Source: CAKZLS01 sp963701445
Lineage (GTDB): Bacteria; Pseudomonadota; Alphaproteobacteria; Rhodospirillales; Defluviicoccaceae
DNA length: 64,000 nt
Assembly: GCA_963701445.1 (NCBI GenBank)
Contig: CAVPAM010000004.1
Coordinates: 5,223 to 69,222 of the forward strand
Direction: 5' to 3'
Numbering within the stretch: position 1 is the first letter of the stretch; every line of letters starts with the position of its first letter. The position numbers and the translations under genes are program-made. A model generated the notes under the pieces. It had not been told where the DNA came from, made no database searches, and saw only the letters and a list, made by a program, of their open reading frames with translations. Shown here piece after piece: positions 1 through 8,090 of this stretch.

Positions 1-142
1 AGAGTACCCGTTTCTGTCGTGGTCACAATCGCCCGCCGCCGCGGTCCAACGAGCGGCCGTCCTCGCCGGACAGTACGATCGTTCCGCGACTTGTCTAGCT
101 TTTCGCTCCATTCGACAAGAAATGGATCACGCCTGAACACGG

Positions 143-1723
143 CTATCCGAGGGATTTCAGGTGATCCGTCAGACGCAGGGTGAGCGCCACGATGGTAAGC
201 GTCGGCAGGTCGTTGCCCCCGGTCGGAAAGACGGAACTTCCGGCGATGTAGAGATTGCTCATTCCGTGAACCCGGCAATCGGGGTCCACGACCCCGTGCT
301 TTTCGTTTTCGTGCATGCGGGTGGTTCCCATGTGATGCCAGGTCCATTTCATCTCCGGCGACCAGTCCCCCCCGTCGCCGAGGGCGCCGTCGCGGACCTT
401 CGCGATGCCGCCGGACTCCAGTTCCTCGGCGACGATCTTCTGGCCGAGATAGGATGTCCTCTTGTCGAGTTCCGTGAACCGCCAGTCGATGCGCACCTTG
501 TTGCACCCCAGCCTGTCCTTGGCGTCGCTCAACGTCACGCGACTATCGGCGTTTGGAGTTTGCTCGATGATGCCCCTCAGGTTGTATTTTCGGATCATCC
601 AGTCCGGATGAAAGTAATGACCGACGGCGGCAACAGAGACGAAGGGTAGATGCCTGACTATTTTCGCGAAATCCGCCATGTTGCCGTTGGACGGACCGCC
701 AAATTGGGCCCGCCGATACTGTCTCATGAGCGCCTCGAAGCCCGGGTTGTCTTCACCCAGGAAGGCCGCGTTTACATAGCTCTTGTATTTGCCGATCCGG
801 TACTGTTTTCGAATCGAATCATTGGGACACAACGTCGCCACGGCCTGCCACGTCTTCAAGCCGTACATGCTGTCGTAGAGCCGCGACGGTCTGCCCGGCG
901 CCAAAAAACGGATCGGCAAACTCGGCAACCGCAGATGATCCATGAAGAATCGGCCGACCAGGCCATGCCGATTGCCGAGACCTTGGGTTTGCGTCTGATT
1001 GGACAGCAGCAAAAGCCGGGCGTTCTCGATTCCGCCCGAAGCCAGAACAAAATACCGCGCCTTGACCGAAAACTCCGGTCCATCCAGGCACCTGACCTGG
1101 ACGGTCTTGACCTCGCGCGCCGTGTCGTCGGTCTGGATCGCGACGACGTTTGCGTGGAGGTAACAGGTCACGTTGCCGGCGTCGCCGATGTGCTGGCGAT
1201 ACTGCTCGCCAAAGCGCCGCCTATGCGGATTGTTGGGGCTTACGTTGGTATCGATGCGTTGGCTGCCGTCGCACAGGACCGAACGGGACGGGATGTTCAG
1301 CCGTCGTCTCCAGTCGGCGAAATCGAAGTCGTCCATCGCGATTCCGCAAACCTCGGTCGCCCGCTTGTAATAGGGTTGGATGTCCCGAAGCTCGATGGGC
1401 CAACCGCTGTTCGCAACCCAGTCGCGGACCGCGAAATCATCGGGGTCGAGCGGCCTGCACCACCCGGCCCACCAGTTCGTGCTGCCGCCAAAAAACCGCG
1501 CCCGGGTGTCGTAGAGGTCGTAGGGCTCGCCGACGCTCTCCCCCTCGTAGAGGGCCTGCGTCTCTTTTTCGAATTCGAACCCGCCGCTTTCCAGCAGCAC
1601 GACCTTGAGGGAGGTCCCGATAAGTTCCTTGCCCAGGGTGATGCCCGCGGCGCCCGCGCCGACGACACAAATGTCGGCCTCGATTTGGGTCTGATCGGGG
1701 AGCGTCGGTGAATCGATAAACAT
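143..1723 (-). CDS. GMC-family FAD-dependent oxidoreductase
   Basis: A 526-residue flavoprotein of the glucose-methanol-choline oxidoreductase family, which oxidises alcohol groups of sugars, sterols or related compounds using FAD. The N-terminus carries the dinucleotide-binding GAGAAG motif (about residues 22-27) followed by an acidic residue ending the second strand (LLES). The C-terminal GMC domain has the WHHMGTTRM segment with the catalytic-type histidine and closes with the NDLPTLT flavin-contact motif. No signal peptide is visible, so it is probably cytoplasmic. It stands alone, with no cytochrome or small subunit beside it, so the substrate cannot be inferred. The family is clear; the specific function is unknown. 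Confidence 0.85.
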   Translation of the reverse strand: MFIDSPTLPDQTQIEADICVVGAGAAGITLGKELIGTSLKVVLLESGGFEFEKETQALYEGESVGEPYDLYDTRARFFGGSTNWWAGWCRPLDPDDFAVRDWVANSGWPIELRDIQPYYKRATEVCGIAMDDFDFADWRRRLNIPSRSVLCDGSQRIDTNVSPNNPHRRRFGEQYRQHIGDAGNVTCYLHANVVAIQTDDTAREVKTVQVRCLDGPEFSVKARYFVLASGGIENARLLLLSNQTQTQGLGNRHGLVGRFFMDHLRLPSLPIRFLAPGRPSRLYDSMYGLKTWQAVATLCPNDSIRKQYRIGKYKSYVNAAFLGEDNPGFEALMRQYRRAQFGGPSNGNMADFAKIVRHLPFVSVAAVGHYFHPDWMIRKYNLRGIIEQTPNADSRVTLSDAKDRLGCNKVRIDWRFTELDKRTSYLGQKIVAEELESGGIAKVRDGALGDGGDWSPEMKWTWHHMGTTRMHENEKHGVVDPDCRVHGMSNLYIAGSSVFPTGGNDLPTLTIVALTLRLTDHLKSLG

Positions 1724-1923
1724 GGCTAGTCAGTACCGGTGAATAACGCCGAAGGCGCTGTTCCAATCGACCTCGGGGGCGAACCAAACACCCTCGATTT
1801 TTGCAAAGTCCACTATAAGATACAATTAACACGATTGATTTTTTTCTTCGCGCCCTCGTCATTCCGGCCGCCTGGAACAGGGGCCGATGCAGAAACAGTG
1901 TATCGTGGAAAAGCTGCTTTTCG

Positions 1924-2140
1924 GGGGGTGATGGCGACCGGGTGCAGACAGCATTTGACGGCGAGGCAGTGGCGTCGGATGCGGGGGCGGTGTTTCTGCG
2001 AGAGGTGGACCGGAGCGTCGTCGAAAGCCTGCTCGTCGACCTGTTCCGCGAGGAGAGCCGATGCGCCGGTTCAAGGACTTCTGTTACGTAACCCTGGAGA
2101 CCTTTAGCCGGCGGCGGCGGGTGATCGGTAGGGGCGGGCA
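1924..2140 (+). pseudogene. Decayed IS1380-type transposase remnant
   Basis: Two short pieces resembling IS1380-family transposases lie almost back to back in different frames. Around 1930-2055 one frame reads TAFDGEAVASDAGAVFLREV, like the conserved transposase N-terminus (DG...SDAG...LREVDR). From 2061 another frame reads RRFKDFCYVTLETFSRRRRV, like the internal RRF..F.Y.T..SWSR.RRV block. The sequence between these blocks in an intact transposase is missing and no long open frame remains, so this is a scar left by deletion. No terminal inverted repeats were found. The family assignment rests on memory of the motif pattern. Confidence 0.5.
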
Positions 2141-2630
2141 CTTGGCATGGCCGCTAATTCCCAGCTCATCATCACCGCGCTGAAGCGCCGGACGATCAAC
2201 GCCTGCGTCACCGCCTCGGTCCGCCGCATCAAGATCGCCATGGCCCCGGCTTTCTTGCACCAGACGGCATTCGGTCTGGGATACGCCCGCCTGCGCGCCT
2301 AACCGCCCCAGACCTCGAGGCGGATCGATCCCAAATCGTCGACTGGCGGCGTGCGTCCACAACAACCTGCAAAGATCGCAAAGTGAACTACGCCACCTCT
2401 GTTGCGAGAATTTCCCGATCCGGACGATCACTTTGATCACCATCAGAGGGTCCAGCCCTGCCGATGCCCTCCAATCGCTCTTCGCAAAGCGCCTTGATCA
2501 GAGGCCCGTGGAAAATACTTCGCGGTGGCCAAAGGTTTTTCCAATTCAACGCCATGAACAATTTGTAGAATTTGACGCACATAATTGAAAATCCCCTCCC
2601 GTCGACCGCCGCCGCCGCTACAATGCCGCC
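2141..2630. other. Region without a convincing gene
   Basis: This stretch follows the transposase remnant and precedes the DOMON-like gene. It holds only short, unsupported frames on both strands. An A/T-richer patch at 2520-2600 could hold the promoter of the plus-strand pair that starts at 2631. Part of it may be further decayed insertion-sequence DNA, but I recognise nothing specific. Confidence 0.4.
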
Positions 2631-3185
2631 ATGCACCAAGCCCTGATACGTCATCCAGACTCGCGGTGCGCGGCGGTGGCGCGGATCGACGTGGAGGCCG
2701 CCCGGCCGCGGCCGGGTACTCTCGAGCTTTGCTATGTGGTGACTGGGACGATCGGCGCGTTGCGCATGCCGGCCGTGTCGGCTCCGGCGCGGGCGGACGG
2801 GTTGTGGCGGCACACCTGTTTCGAGGCCTTCGTCCGGGCATCGGCGGGAGCCGGGTATTACGAGCTCAATTTCGCGCCCTCGACGCGGTGGGCGGCATAC
2901 GGGTTCCGCGAGTATCGGAGCGGAATGCGGGCGGCCGGCGAGGTGAGCGCGCCGCGCTTCGAGGTGGATTCGAGCGGCGGGGAATATCGATTGCGGGTCT
3001 CGGTGGCGCTGGATGGGTTGGCGGGCTTGCCAGGCGACGGGGCCTGGCGGCTCGGTCTGGCGGCGGTGATCGAGGAAACGGGCGGCTACCGGTCCTACTG
3101 GGCTCTGGCGCATCCGCCGGGCAAGCCAGATTTTCATCATGGGGATTGCTTTCGGCTCGAACTCCCGGCAGCGTGTGCGCCATGA
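2631..3185 (+). CDS. DOMON-like domain protein
   Basis: A 184-residue protein resembling the DOMON-like (murB-like) beta-sandwich family found in proteobacteria. DOMON folds bind heme or sugars; the ligand here is unknown. Supporting features are the WRHTCFEAFV segment (about residues 65-74), YYELNFAPS near residue 85, and a C-terminal YRSYWALAHPPGKPDFHH stretch, which recur in this family. No signal peptide is visible. Its stop overlaps the start of the next gene by four bases (ATGA), so the two are translationally coupled and probably act together, perhaps in handling cell-wall sugars. The partner supports the annotation better than any catalytic motif does. Confidence 0.75.
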   Translation: MHQALIRHPDSRCAAVARIDVEAARPRPGTLELCYVVTGTIGALRMPAVSAPARADGLWRHTCFEAFVRASAGAGYYELNFAPSTRWAAYGFREYRSGMRAAGEVSAPRFEVDSSGGEYRLRVSVALDGLAGLPGDGAWRLGLAAVIEETGGYRSYWALAHPPGKPDFHHGDCFRLELPAACAP

Positions 3186-4384
3186 ACTTCGGCATCGACC
3201 GGCTCCTCGCCGACCCCGCGCCGCGGGCGCCGCTCAAGGGCAGGCGCGCCGCGCTGCTCGCCCACCCCGCCTCGGTCACGCACGACCTGCGGCATGCGCT
3301 GGACGCGCTGGCCGCGTGCGGTGACATCACGGTTACCGCCGCCTTCGGTCCGCAGCACGGGCTGCGCGGCGACAAGCAGGACAACATGATCGAGTTGCCC
3401 GACTTCGACGACCCGGCGCATGGCATCCCTGTGTTCAGCCTGTATGGCGAGGTGCGCAGGCCGACGGACGCGATGATGGACACGTTCGACGTGGTCCTCG
3501 TCGACCTGCAGGATCTGGGGTGCCGGATCTATACGTTCATCACGACGCTGCGCTACCTCCTGGAGGCGGCGGCGGCCCATGGCAAGGCCGTGTGGGTGCT
3601 GGATCGCCCCAATCCCGCCGGCCGGCCCGTGGAGGGCACGCGGCTGCGAAGCGGCTGGGAAAGCTTCGTCGGCGCCGGACCGTTGCCCATGCGTCACGGG
3701 CTGACGCTCGGCGAGCTGGGATCGTGGTTCGTCGACACCCTCAAGCTCGACGTCGAGTATCGCGTGATCGAAATGGTCGGTTGGCGGCCCGACGCGGCGC
3801 CGGGGTTCGGCTGGCCGCTCGGCGAGCGGATCTGGATCAACCCCAGTCCCAACGCGCCGAACCCGTGGATGGCGCGGGCCTACGCCGGCACGGTGATGGT
3901 CGAGGGCACGACGCTGTCGGAGGGCCGCGGCACCACCCGGCCGCTGGAGGTGTTCGGCGCTCCCGACATCGACGCCGGGCGCGTCCTCGCGGACATGCGG
4001 GCGCTTGCGCCCGGCTGGCTGGATGGCTGCCAGCTGCGCGAATGCTGGTTCGAACCGACGTTCCACAAACACGCGGGCCAACTCTGCAACGGCGTGCAGA
4101 TCCATCCGGAAGGCCCCGCTTACGATCACCGGGCGTTCCGGCCCTGGCGTCTCCAGGCGCTCGCCTTCAAGGCGATCCGCCGATTGTATCCGGACTATCC
4201 GCTGTGGCGCGATTTCGCCTACGAATACGAGCACGGCAAACGGGCCATCGACGTCATCAACGGCGGGCCTTCGTTGCGCGAATGGGTGGACGATCCGGCC
4301 GCGACGCCCCGAGACCTGGACGCGCTTGCCACGCCGGACGAGGAGGCGTGGATGAACGAGCGGCGGGAATACCTGCGCTACTGA
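3182..4384 (+). CDS. DUF1343 / NamZ-like exo-beta-N-acetylmuramidase
   Basis: A 400-residue protein of the DUF1343 family, whose characterised member NamZ releases terminal N-acetylmuramic acid from peptidoglycan fragments. Typical segments are AAFGPQHGLRGDKQDN (about residues 56-71), VLVDLQDLGCRIYTFI, a WVLDRPNPAGR block and WINPSPNAPN, with TTLSEGRGTTRP further on. The ATG start overlaps the stop of the DOMON-like gene; longer starts in the same frame would overlap that gene deeply and lack family similarity. No signal peptide or lipobox is visible at this start, so it may act on imported muropeptides in the cytoplasm, or the true exported start has been missed. Family assignment is strong; activity is inferred. 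Confidence 0.85.
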   Translation: MNFGIDRLLADPAPRAPLKGRRAALLAHPASVTHDLRHALDALAACGDITVTAAFGPQHGLRGDKQDNMIELPDFDDPAHGIPVFSLYGEVRRPTDAMMDTFDVVLVDLQDLGCRIYTFITTLRYLLEAAAAHGKAVWVLDRPNPAGRPVEGTRLRSGWESFVGAGPLPMRHGLTLGELGSWFVDTLKLDVEYRVIEMVGWRPDAAPGFGWPLGERIWINPSPNAPNPWMARAYAGTVMVEGTTLSEGRGTTRPLEVFGAPDIDAGRVLADMRALAPGWLDGCQLRECWFEPTFHKHAGQLCNGVQIHPEGPAYDHRAFRPWRLQALAFKAIRRLYPDYPLWRDFAYEYEHGKRAIDVINGGPSLREWVDDPAATPRDLDALATPDEEAWMNERREYLRY

Positions 4385-4664
4385 AGGGCGGTGGACGCAA
4401 ACGGAAACCCCCGCCGCCGTTCAGGCCGGATCCGGCTCGCTCGACCAGGGGTCGAACAACCTCACCCCCATAGCCTCGAAGTCCCTCACGCAGGAAACAT
4501 GGGTTTTGGGGGCGATCGGGATGCGGTGACAGGCGCTGTTTCATGCGGGCAATCGCGCGACTCGCGTGGGCGCGCTTACCATTTGAACTCGCGCCGTCCT
4601 GGCAACAGGCGGACGGGCGCCATAAGATGCTCGCGTGGATCAGTGAACCCGAGGGAGAGAAGCC

Positions 4665-6023
4665 GTGGCGGTATCGCACCATGTGGGTTTTGAACAGTTC
4701 ATGGAGGGCGTGAAGAAGAGGAACCCGGGCCAGCCGGAGTTCGTTCAGGCGGTGTGCGAGGTCGCCGAGGACATTTTCGATTTCATCGCCGACAAGGAAG
4801 AATACCACGAGTATCAGATCCTCCGGCGCATGGCCGAACCGGACCGGGTGGTGAGCTTTCGGGTGTGCTGGGAGGACGACGATAACAACATCCGGGTGCA
4901 GCGCGGATGGCGGGTTCAGAACAACAATTCCATCGGACCCTACAAGGGAGGCATCCGATTCCACCCGAGCGTGACCGAGAGTGTTCTCAAGTTCCTCGCC
5001 TTCGAGCAGACCTTCAAGAACAGCCTGACGGGTCTTCCCCTCGGCGGCGGCAAGGGCGGCGCCAATTTCAATCCGAAGGGCAAGTCGGACCACGAGGTCA
5101 TGCGCTTCTGCCAATCGTTCATGACAGAGTTGTTCCGCCATGTGGGCGACGACGTGGATATCCCGGCGGGCGATATCGGCGTCGGCGCGCGCGAGATCGG
5201 CTACATGTTCGGCCAGTACAAGCGCATCACCAACCGGTTCACCGGCGTTCTGACCGGAAAAGGGCTGGAGTATGGCGGCAGCCTGGTGCGGACGGAGGCC
5301 ACCGGGTACGGCACCGTTTATTTCATGCATAACATGCTGGAGCGCGTCGGAGATGCCATGGCCGGAAAGACCTGCGTCGTGTCCGGTTCGGGGAACGTCG
5401 CGACCCATGCCGTGGAAAAAATAATCCACCTTGGCGGCAAGGCGGTGACTCTGTCCGACTCCCAGGGTTTCATCCACGATCCCGACGGCATCGACACCGA
5501 GAAACTGGCGTGGGTCAAGGAGCACAAGACCCGCCGCCGCGGACGTATCTCCGAGTATGCCGATGCCTTCGCGGGGACAACGTTCCACGAAGGGCGGCGG
5601 CCCTGGTCGGTGCCCTGTGATCTTGCCTTCCCCTGCGCGACCCAGAACGAGGTCGATGGCGAGGACGCCCGGACCCTCATCGGCAACGGCTGCATCGCCG
5701 TGGCGGAAGGCGCCAACATGCCAACCCAATTGGACGCGGTTCATGCTTTCAAGGAGGCCAGGCTCTTGTTCGCTCCCGGCAAGGCCGCGAACGCCGGGGG
5801 CGTCGCGATGTCGGGCCTGGAGATGAGTCAAAACGCCGCGCGGATGTCGTGGAGCGATGAAGCCCTCCAGGAACACCTGCGCGGCTTGATGAAGGGAATC
5901 CACGATCGCTGCGTCGAACATGGCGGCGTCGCCGGCACCGACCACGTCGACTATGTCCGGGGCGCCAACATCGCGGGGTTCGTCAAGGTGGCGAACGCCA
6001 TGCTGGCCTACGGCGTGGTTTGA
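4665..6023 (+). CDS. gdhA: NADP-specific glutamate dehydrogenase
   Basis: A 452-residue glutamate dehydrogenase that makes glutamate from 2-oxoglutarate and ammonium with a reduced nicotinamide cofactor. The substrate-binding half carries GPYKGGIRFHPSV (about residues 86-98) and PLGGGKGGANF with the catalytic-type lysine; the nucleotide half carries the glycine-rich VSGSGNVATHA. Length and motifs match the roughly 450-residue hexameric bacterial GdhA family. GTG is chosen as start because GGGAGAGA lies just upstream and MAVSHHVGFEQFMEGV matches the family N-terminus. It is monocistronic, with about 280 bases of non-coding DNA before it that must hold its promoter. NADP preference is inferred from the family. 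Confidence 0.92.
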   Translation: MAVSHHVGFEQFMEGVKKRNPGQPEFVQAVCEVAEDIFDFIADKEEYHEYQILRRMAEPDRVVSFRVCWEDDDNNIRVQRGWRVQNNNSIGPYKGGIRFHPSVTESVLKFLAFEQTFKNSLTGLPLGGGKGGANFNPKGKSDHEVMRFCQSFMTELFRHVGDDVDIPAGDIGVGAREIGYMFGQYKRITNRFTGVLTGKGLEYGGSLVRTEATGYGTVYFMHNMLERVGDAMAGKTCVVSGSGNVATHAVEKIIHLGGKAVTLSDSQGFIHDPDGIDTEKLAWVKEHKTRRRGRISEYADAFAGTTFHEGRRPWSVPCDLAFPCATQNEVDGEDARTLIGNGCIAVAEGANMPTQLDAVHAFKEARLLFAPGKAANAGGVAMSGLEMSQNAARMSWSDEALQEHLRGLMKGIHDRCVEHGGVAGTDHVDYVRGANIAGFVKVANAMLAYGVV

Positions 6024-6060
6024 TCCGCCGCGAACCGCGAGCCTCGGCGGGTCGCTATTT
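6022..6060 (+). terminator. gdhA: Possible terminator after gdhA
   Basis: A 9-bp stem (6022-6030 with 6045-6053, one G-U pair) sits on the gdhA stop codon and is followed by a weak T-rich stretch. It lies between two convergent genes and may stop transcription coming from gdhA. The long loop and poor T-run make this tentative. Confidence 0.35.
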
Positions 6061-6660
6061 CTTCATGGCCCGCTTAATCGCCTCGAAAGCGGCCGAGTTG
6101 GCCTTTTCGAACGCTTCCCGCGAGTCCGAAAACGCCTTCATCATGGCGGACCATGACTCGGTGCCCGCCTGACCCAGGCTGTCCAGCCGAGCTTTCGCCG
6201 AGTCGCCCTCGCTTTTCATTTTTTCGATGACCCCCTCGAGATCGGCCTTGCGCTCCCCGGTGAATTCGTTCGCCGCTTGCTGCAGCTTTTCGAGCGAATC
6301 CTGCCACGACTTCATCTGCGCCTCGGCGCGTGCCTGCCAAATCTCGCGATTCCGCTCGGCCAATTCCGTCGCCGAGTCCATGTAGCTTTTGGCAGCCGCC
6401 TCGAATGCGTCCCAGTTGGCATGCATCCGCGTAACGATGTCGCCCCAGGCGGCCTCTCCGGATTGGCGGCTTTCCTCGATCTGCGCGCTGAACTCGTCGC
6501 GCTTCGCCTTCATTTCCGCGAGCGCGGCCTCGGCGTTCGCGCTGCCTTGGGCCTGGAGCTGCTTGACGCTGGCCTCCATGGAGGTCACCGCCGCGTCCAT
6601 CTCGTCCAGCCTGCCTTTTGCCCATTCCGTATAGGCGTGGATACCGCTTTCCTTCGTCAT
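6055..6660 (-). CDS. Coiled-coil protein of unknown function
   Basis: A 201-residue, highly charged, mostly helical protein with no membrane segment or signal peptide. Nearly its whole length is Ala/Glu/Lys/Gln-rich with heptad-like spacing and periodic Trp residues (AAWGDIV, NWDAFE, SWQDSL, ESWSAM), resembling the amphipathic apolipoprotein-like or phasin-like repeats of other proteobacterial proteins. The ATG at 6660 is preferred over the GTG three bases upstream because GAGGAG is then about seven bases away. It lies 96 bases downstream of the second vWA gene on the same strand and could be the last gene of that operon or be separately transcribed. Function unknown. Confidence 0.7.
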   Translation of the reverse strand: MTKESGIHAYTEWAKGRLDEMDAAVTSMEASVKQLQAQGSANAEAALAEMKAKRDEFSAQIEESRQSGEAAWGDIVTRMHANWDAFEAAAKSYMDSATELAERNREIWQARAEAQMKSWQDSLEKLQQAANEFTGERKADLEGVIEKMKSEGDSAKARLDSLGQAGTESWSAMMKAFSDSREAFEKANSAAFEAIKRAMKK

Positions 6661-6756
6661 CACCGATCTCCTCTCTTTCCGGCGGTCCCCTCCGGGACCT
6701 CCACCCTCGACAACGATACCCCCGCGCGGCCGATCCGTCGAGCGATTGCCGGCGGG

Positions 6757-7713
6757 TCAGTCCACGAGAACCGACAGCAGGACGCTCTCGATCATCGAGC
6801 CGGTGTGGTCGTTGAAGGTACCGCCGCCGGCGTTGGCCAATTCCTTGAAAAAATCGCGGCCGCGCTGGCCGTGCTCGCGGGAGGTGGGCGTGGAAATCCA
6901 CAGCGCCGAGATGCTGCGGAGCTTTTGTCCGCGCGCGAAATTGCTCGCCCGCGTCACAAGTTCGCCCTGATATTCGCGATGCGCCGCCGCGTCGCCGATG
7001 ACCACGATCGCCTGGCGGGCGTCCGCGCGCAGCGGCATCATCATCGCCGCCTGCATGCCCAGGTGCAGGTCCTCCTCGAGGGTGCGGCTGCCCACCGGGG
7101 ACGCGCTGATATTCTCCATGAAGGCCGCGATCCGGTGCATGTTTCGATCGGTAGGCGTCAGCGGCATGACCGTGACCGGCGCCAGACCGGTGTCGCGATC
7201 CGTATAGGCGGCGACGCCGATGCGCACCGACGGCACCAGGCGCTCGAGGATCCTGACGATCCCGCGCAGCGAATACGCGAGTTCGCGGATCGCCGGGCGC
7301 ATGCTCGACGTGGTGTCGATGACGAAGATCAGGTCGATGGCCCCGGCGACCTGGTATTTCGGGTCCCCCGCCGGCAGTTCCCTGGGCTTCGGCGCGGGTT
7401 CCGGCACCGGCCGCCGGCTTGCCGCCGCCTTCTGTTCCAGGACCGCCGCCTCTTCCATCAGCCGCGCCGCTTCCGCCTCGGCGGCCTCGGCCTCGCCGCT
7501 ATAAAGCGTGGCCTGTCGTTGCAGCGTATCGACCCTGGCAATCGTTTCGGCGGTGGCCGCGCGGACCGCCACCACCTGGGCGTTCGCCTCGAAGTCCTTG
7601 CGGTAATAGGGCATCAGCATGACCAGAAGCAGCACGAACACGCCCGTGGACATGGCCAGAACGTCGAGCGCCGACAGGGTGAAGATCGAAACGGTGCGGT
7701 TGCGGCGTTTCAT
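6757..7713 (-). CDS. Membrane-anchored vWA protein (second of pair)
   Basis: A 318-residue protein: a short basic N-terminus, one membrane helix (about 18-36) containing ALDVLAMSTGVFVLL, a Glu/Ala-rich coiled coil (about 42-98), then a von Willebrand factor A domain beginning IDLIFVIDTTSSM (about 126-138). D133-T-T-S-S137 fits the metal-binding DxTxS motif and VVIGDAA supplies another MIDAS-type acidic site. The positive N-terminus predicts the vWA domain in the periplasm. The aspartate just inside the membrane helix sits where ExbD and MotB carry their ion-conducting aspartate. The ATG overlaps the stop of the FHA gene before it (ATGA). Role unknown; inferred to be the moving partner of the MotA/ExbB-like protein. 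Confidence 0.85.
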   Translation of the reverse strand: MKRRNRTVSIFTLSALDVLAMSTGVFVLLLVMLMPYYRKDFEANAQVVAVRAATAETIARVDTLQRQATLYSGEAEAAEAEAARLMEEAAVLEQKAAASRRPVPEPAPKPRELPAGDPKYQVAGAIDLIFVIDTTSSMRPAIRELAYSLRGIVRILERLVPSVRIGVAAYTDRDTGLAPVTVMPLTPTDRNMHRIAAFMENISASPVGSRTLEEDLHLGMQAAMMMPLRADARQAIVVIGDAAAHREYQGELVTRASNFARGQKLRSISALWISTPTSREHGQRGRDFFKELANAGGGTFNDHTGSMIESVLLSVLVD

Positions 7714-8090
7714 CGCCGGGTGACGGTGTCGGCCAGCCGCGACACCGTCAACGCGACGCGGCCGAGGACGATGACCTGACCGGGATGAACCGGGATCGGC
7801 TGGAACCGCGGGACGTCCGTGGTTCCGACCACCGTGCCGTTCAGGGAATTCAGGTCCTCCACCCGCAGATTGCCCTCGGCGAGGCTCAGCCGCGTGTGCC
7901 GGCGGGAGATGCCGGGGTCGTCGATCACCCGGTCGCACAGATCCGGGTGACGGCCGACGGTGACGCCGAGGTAGGAGCGGGCAAGCTCGGTCTCGCCGAA
8001 CACCAGCCGGACGGGCCGTCCCTCGCCGTCCGTGCCCTCGAGGGCCCAGCCGGCCTCCAGTTCGGTGTCCGGATGATCGTACGTGGTCAC
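7710..8090 (-). CDS. FHA-domain protein (second of locus)
   Basis: A 126-residue, almost single-domain forkhead-associated protein, expected to bind phosphothreonine peptides in the cytoplasm. The key positions are intact: GR (46-47), SRRH (62-65) and NSLNGT (81-86). The GTG start overlaps the stop of the preceding vWA gene (GTGA) and its own stop overlaps the next vWA gene, so all three are translationally coupled. With a Ser/Thr kinase in the same operon, the likely role is to bind a phosphorylated partner of the membrane complex. The target is not deducible from sequence. Confidence 0.85.
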   Translation of the reverse strand: MTTYDHPDTELEAGWALEGTDGEGRPVRLVFGETELARSYLGVTVGRHPDLCDRVIDDPGISRRHTRLSLAEGNLRVEDLNSLNGTVVGTTDVPRFQPIPVHPGQVIVLGRVALTVSRLADTVTRR

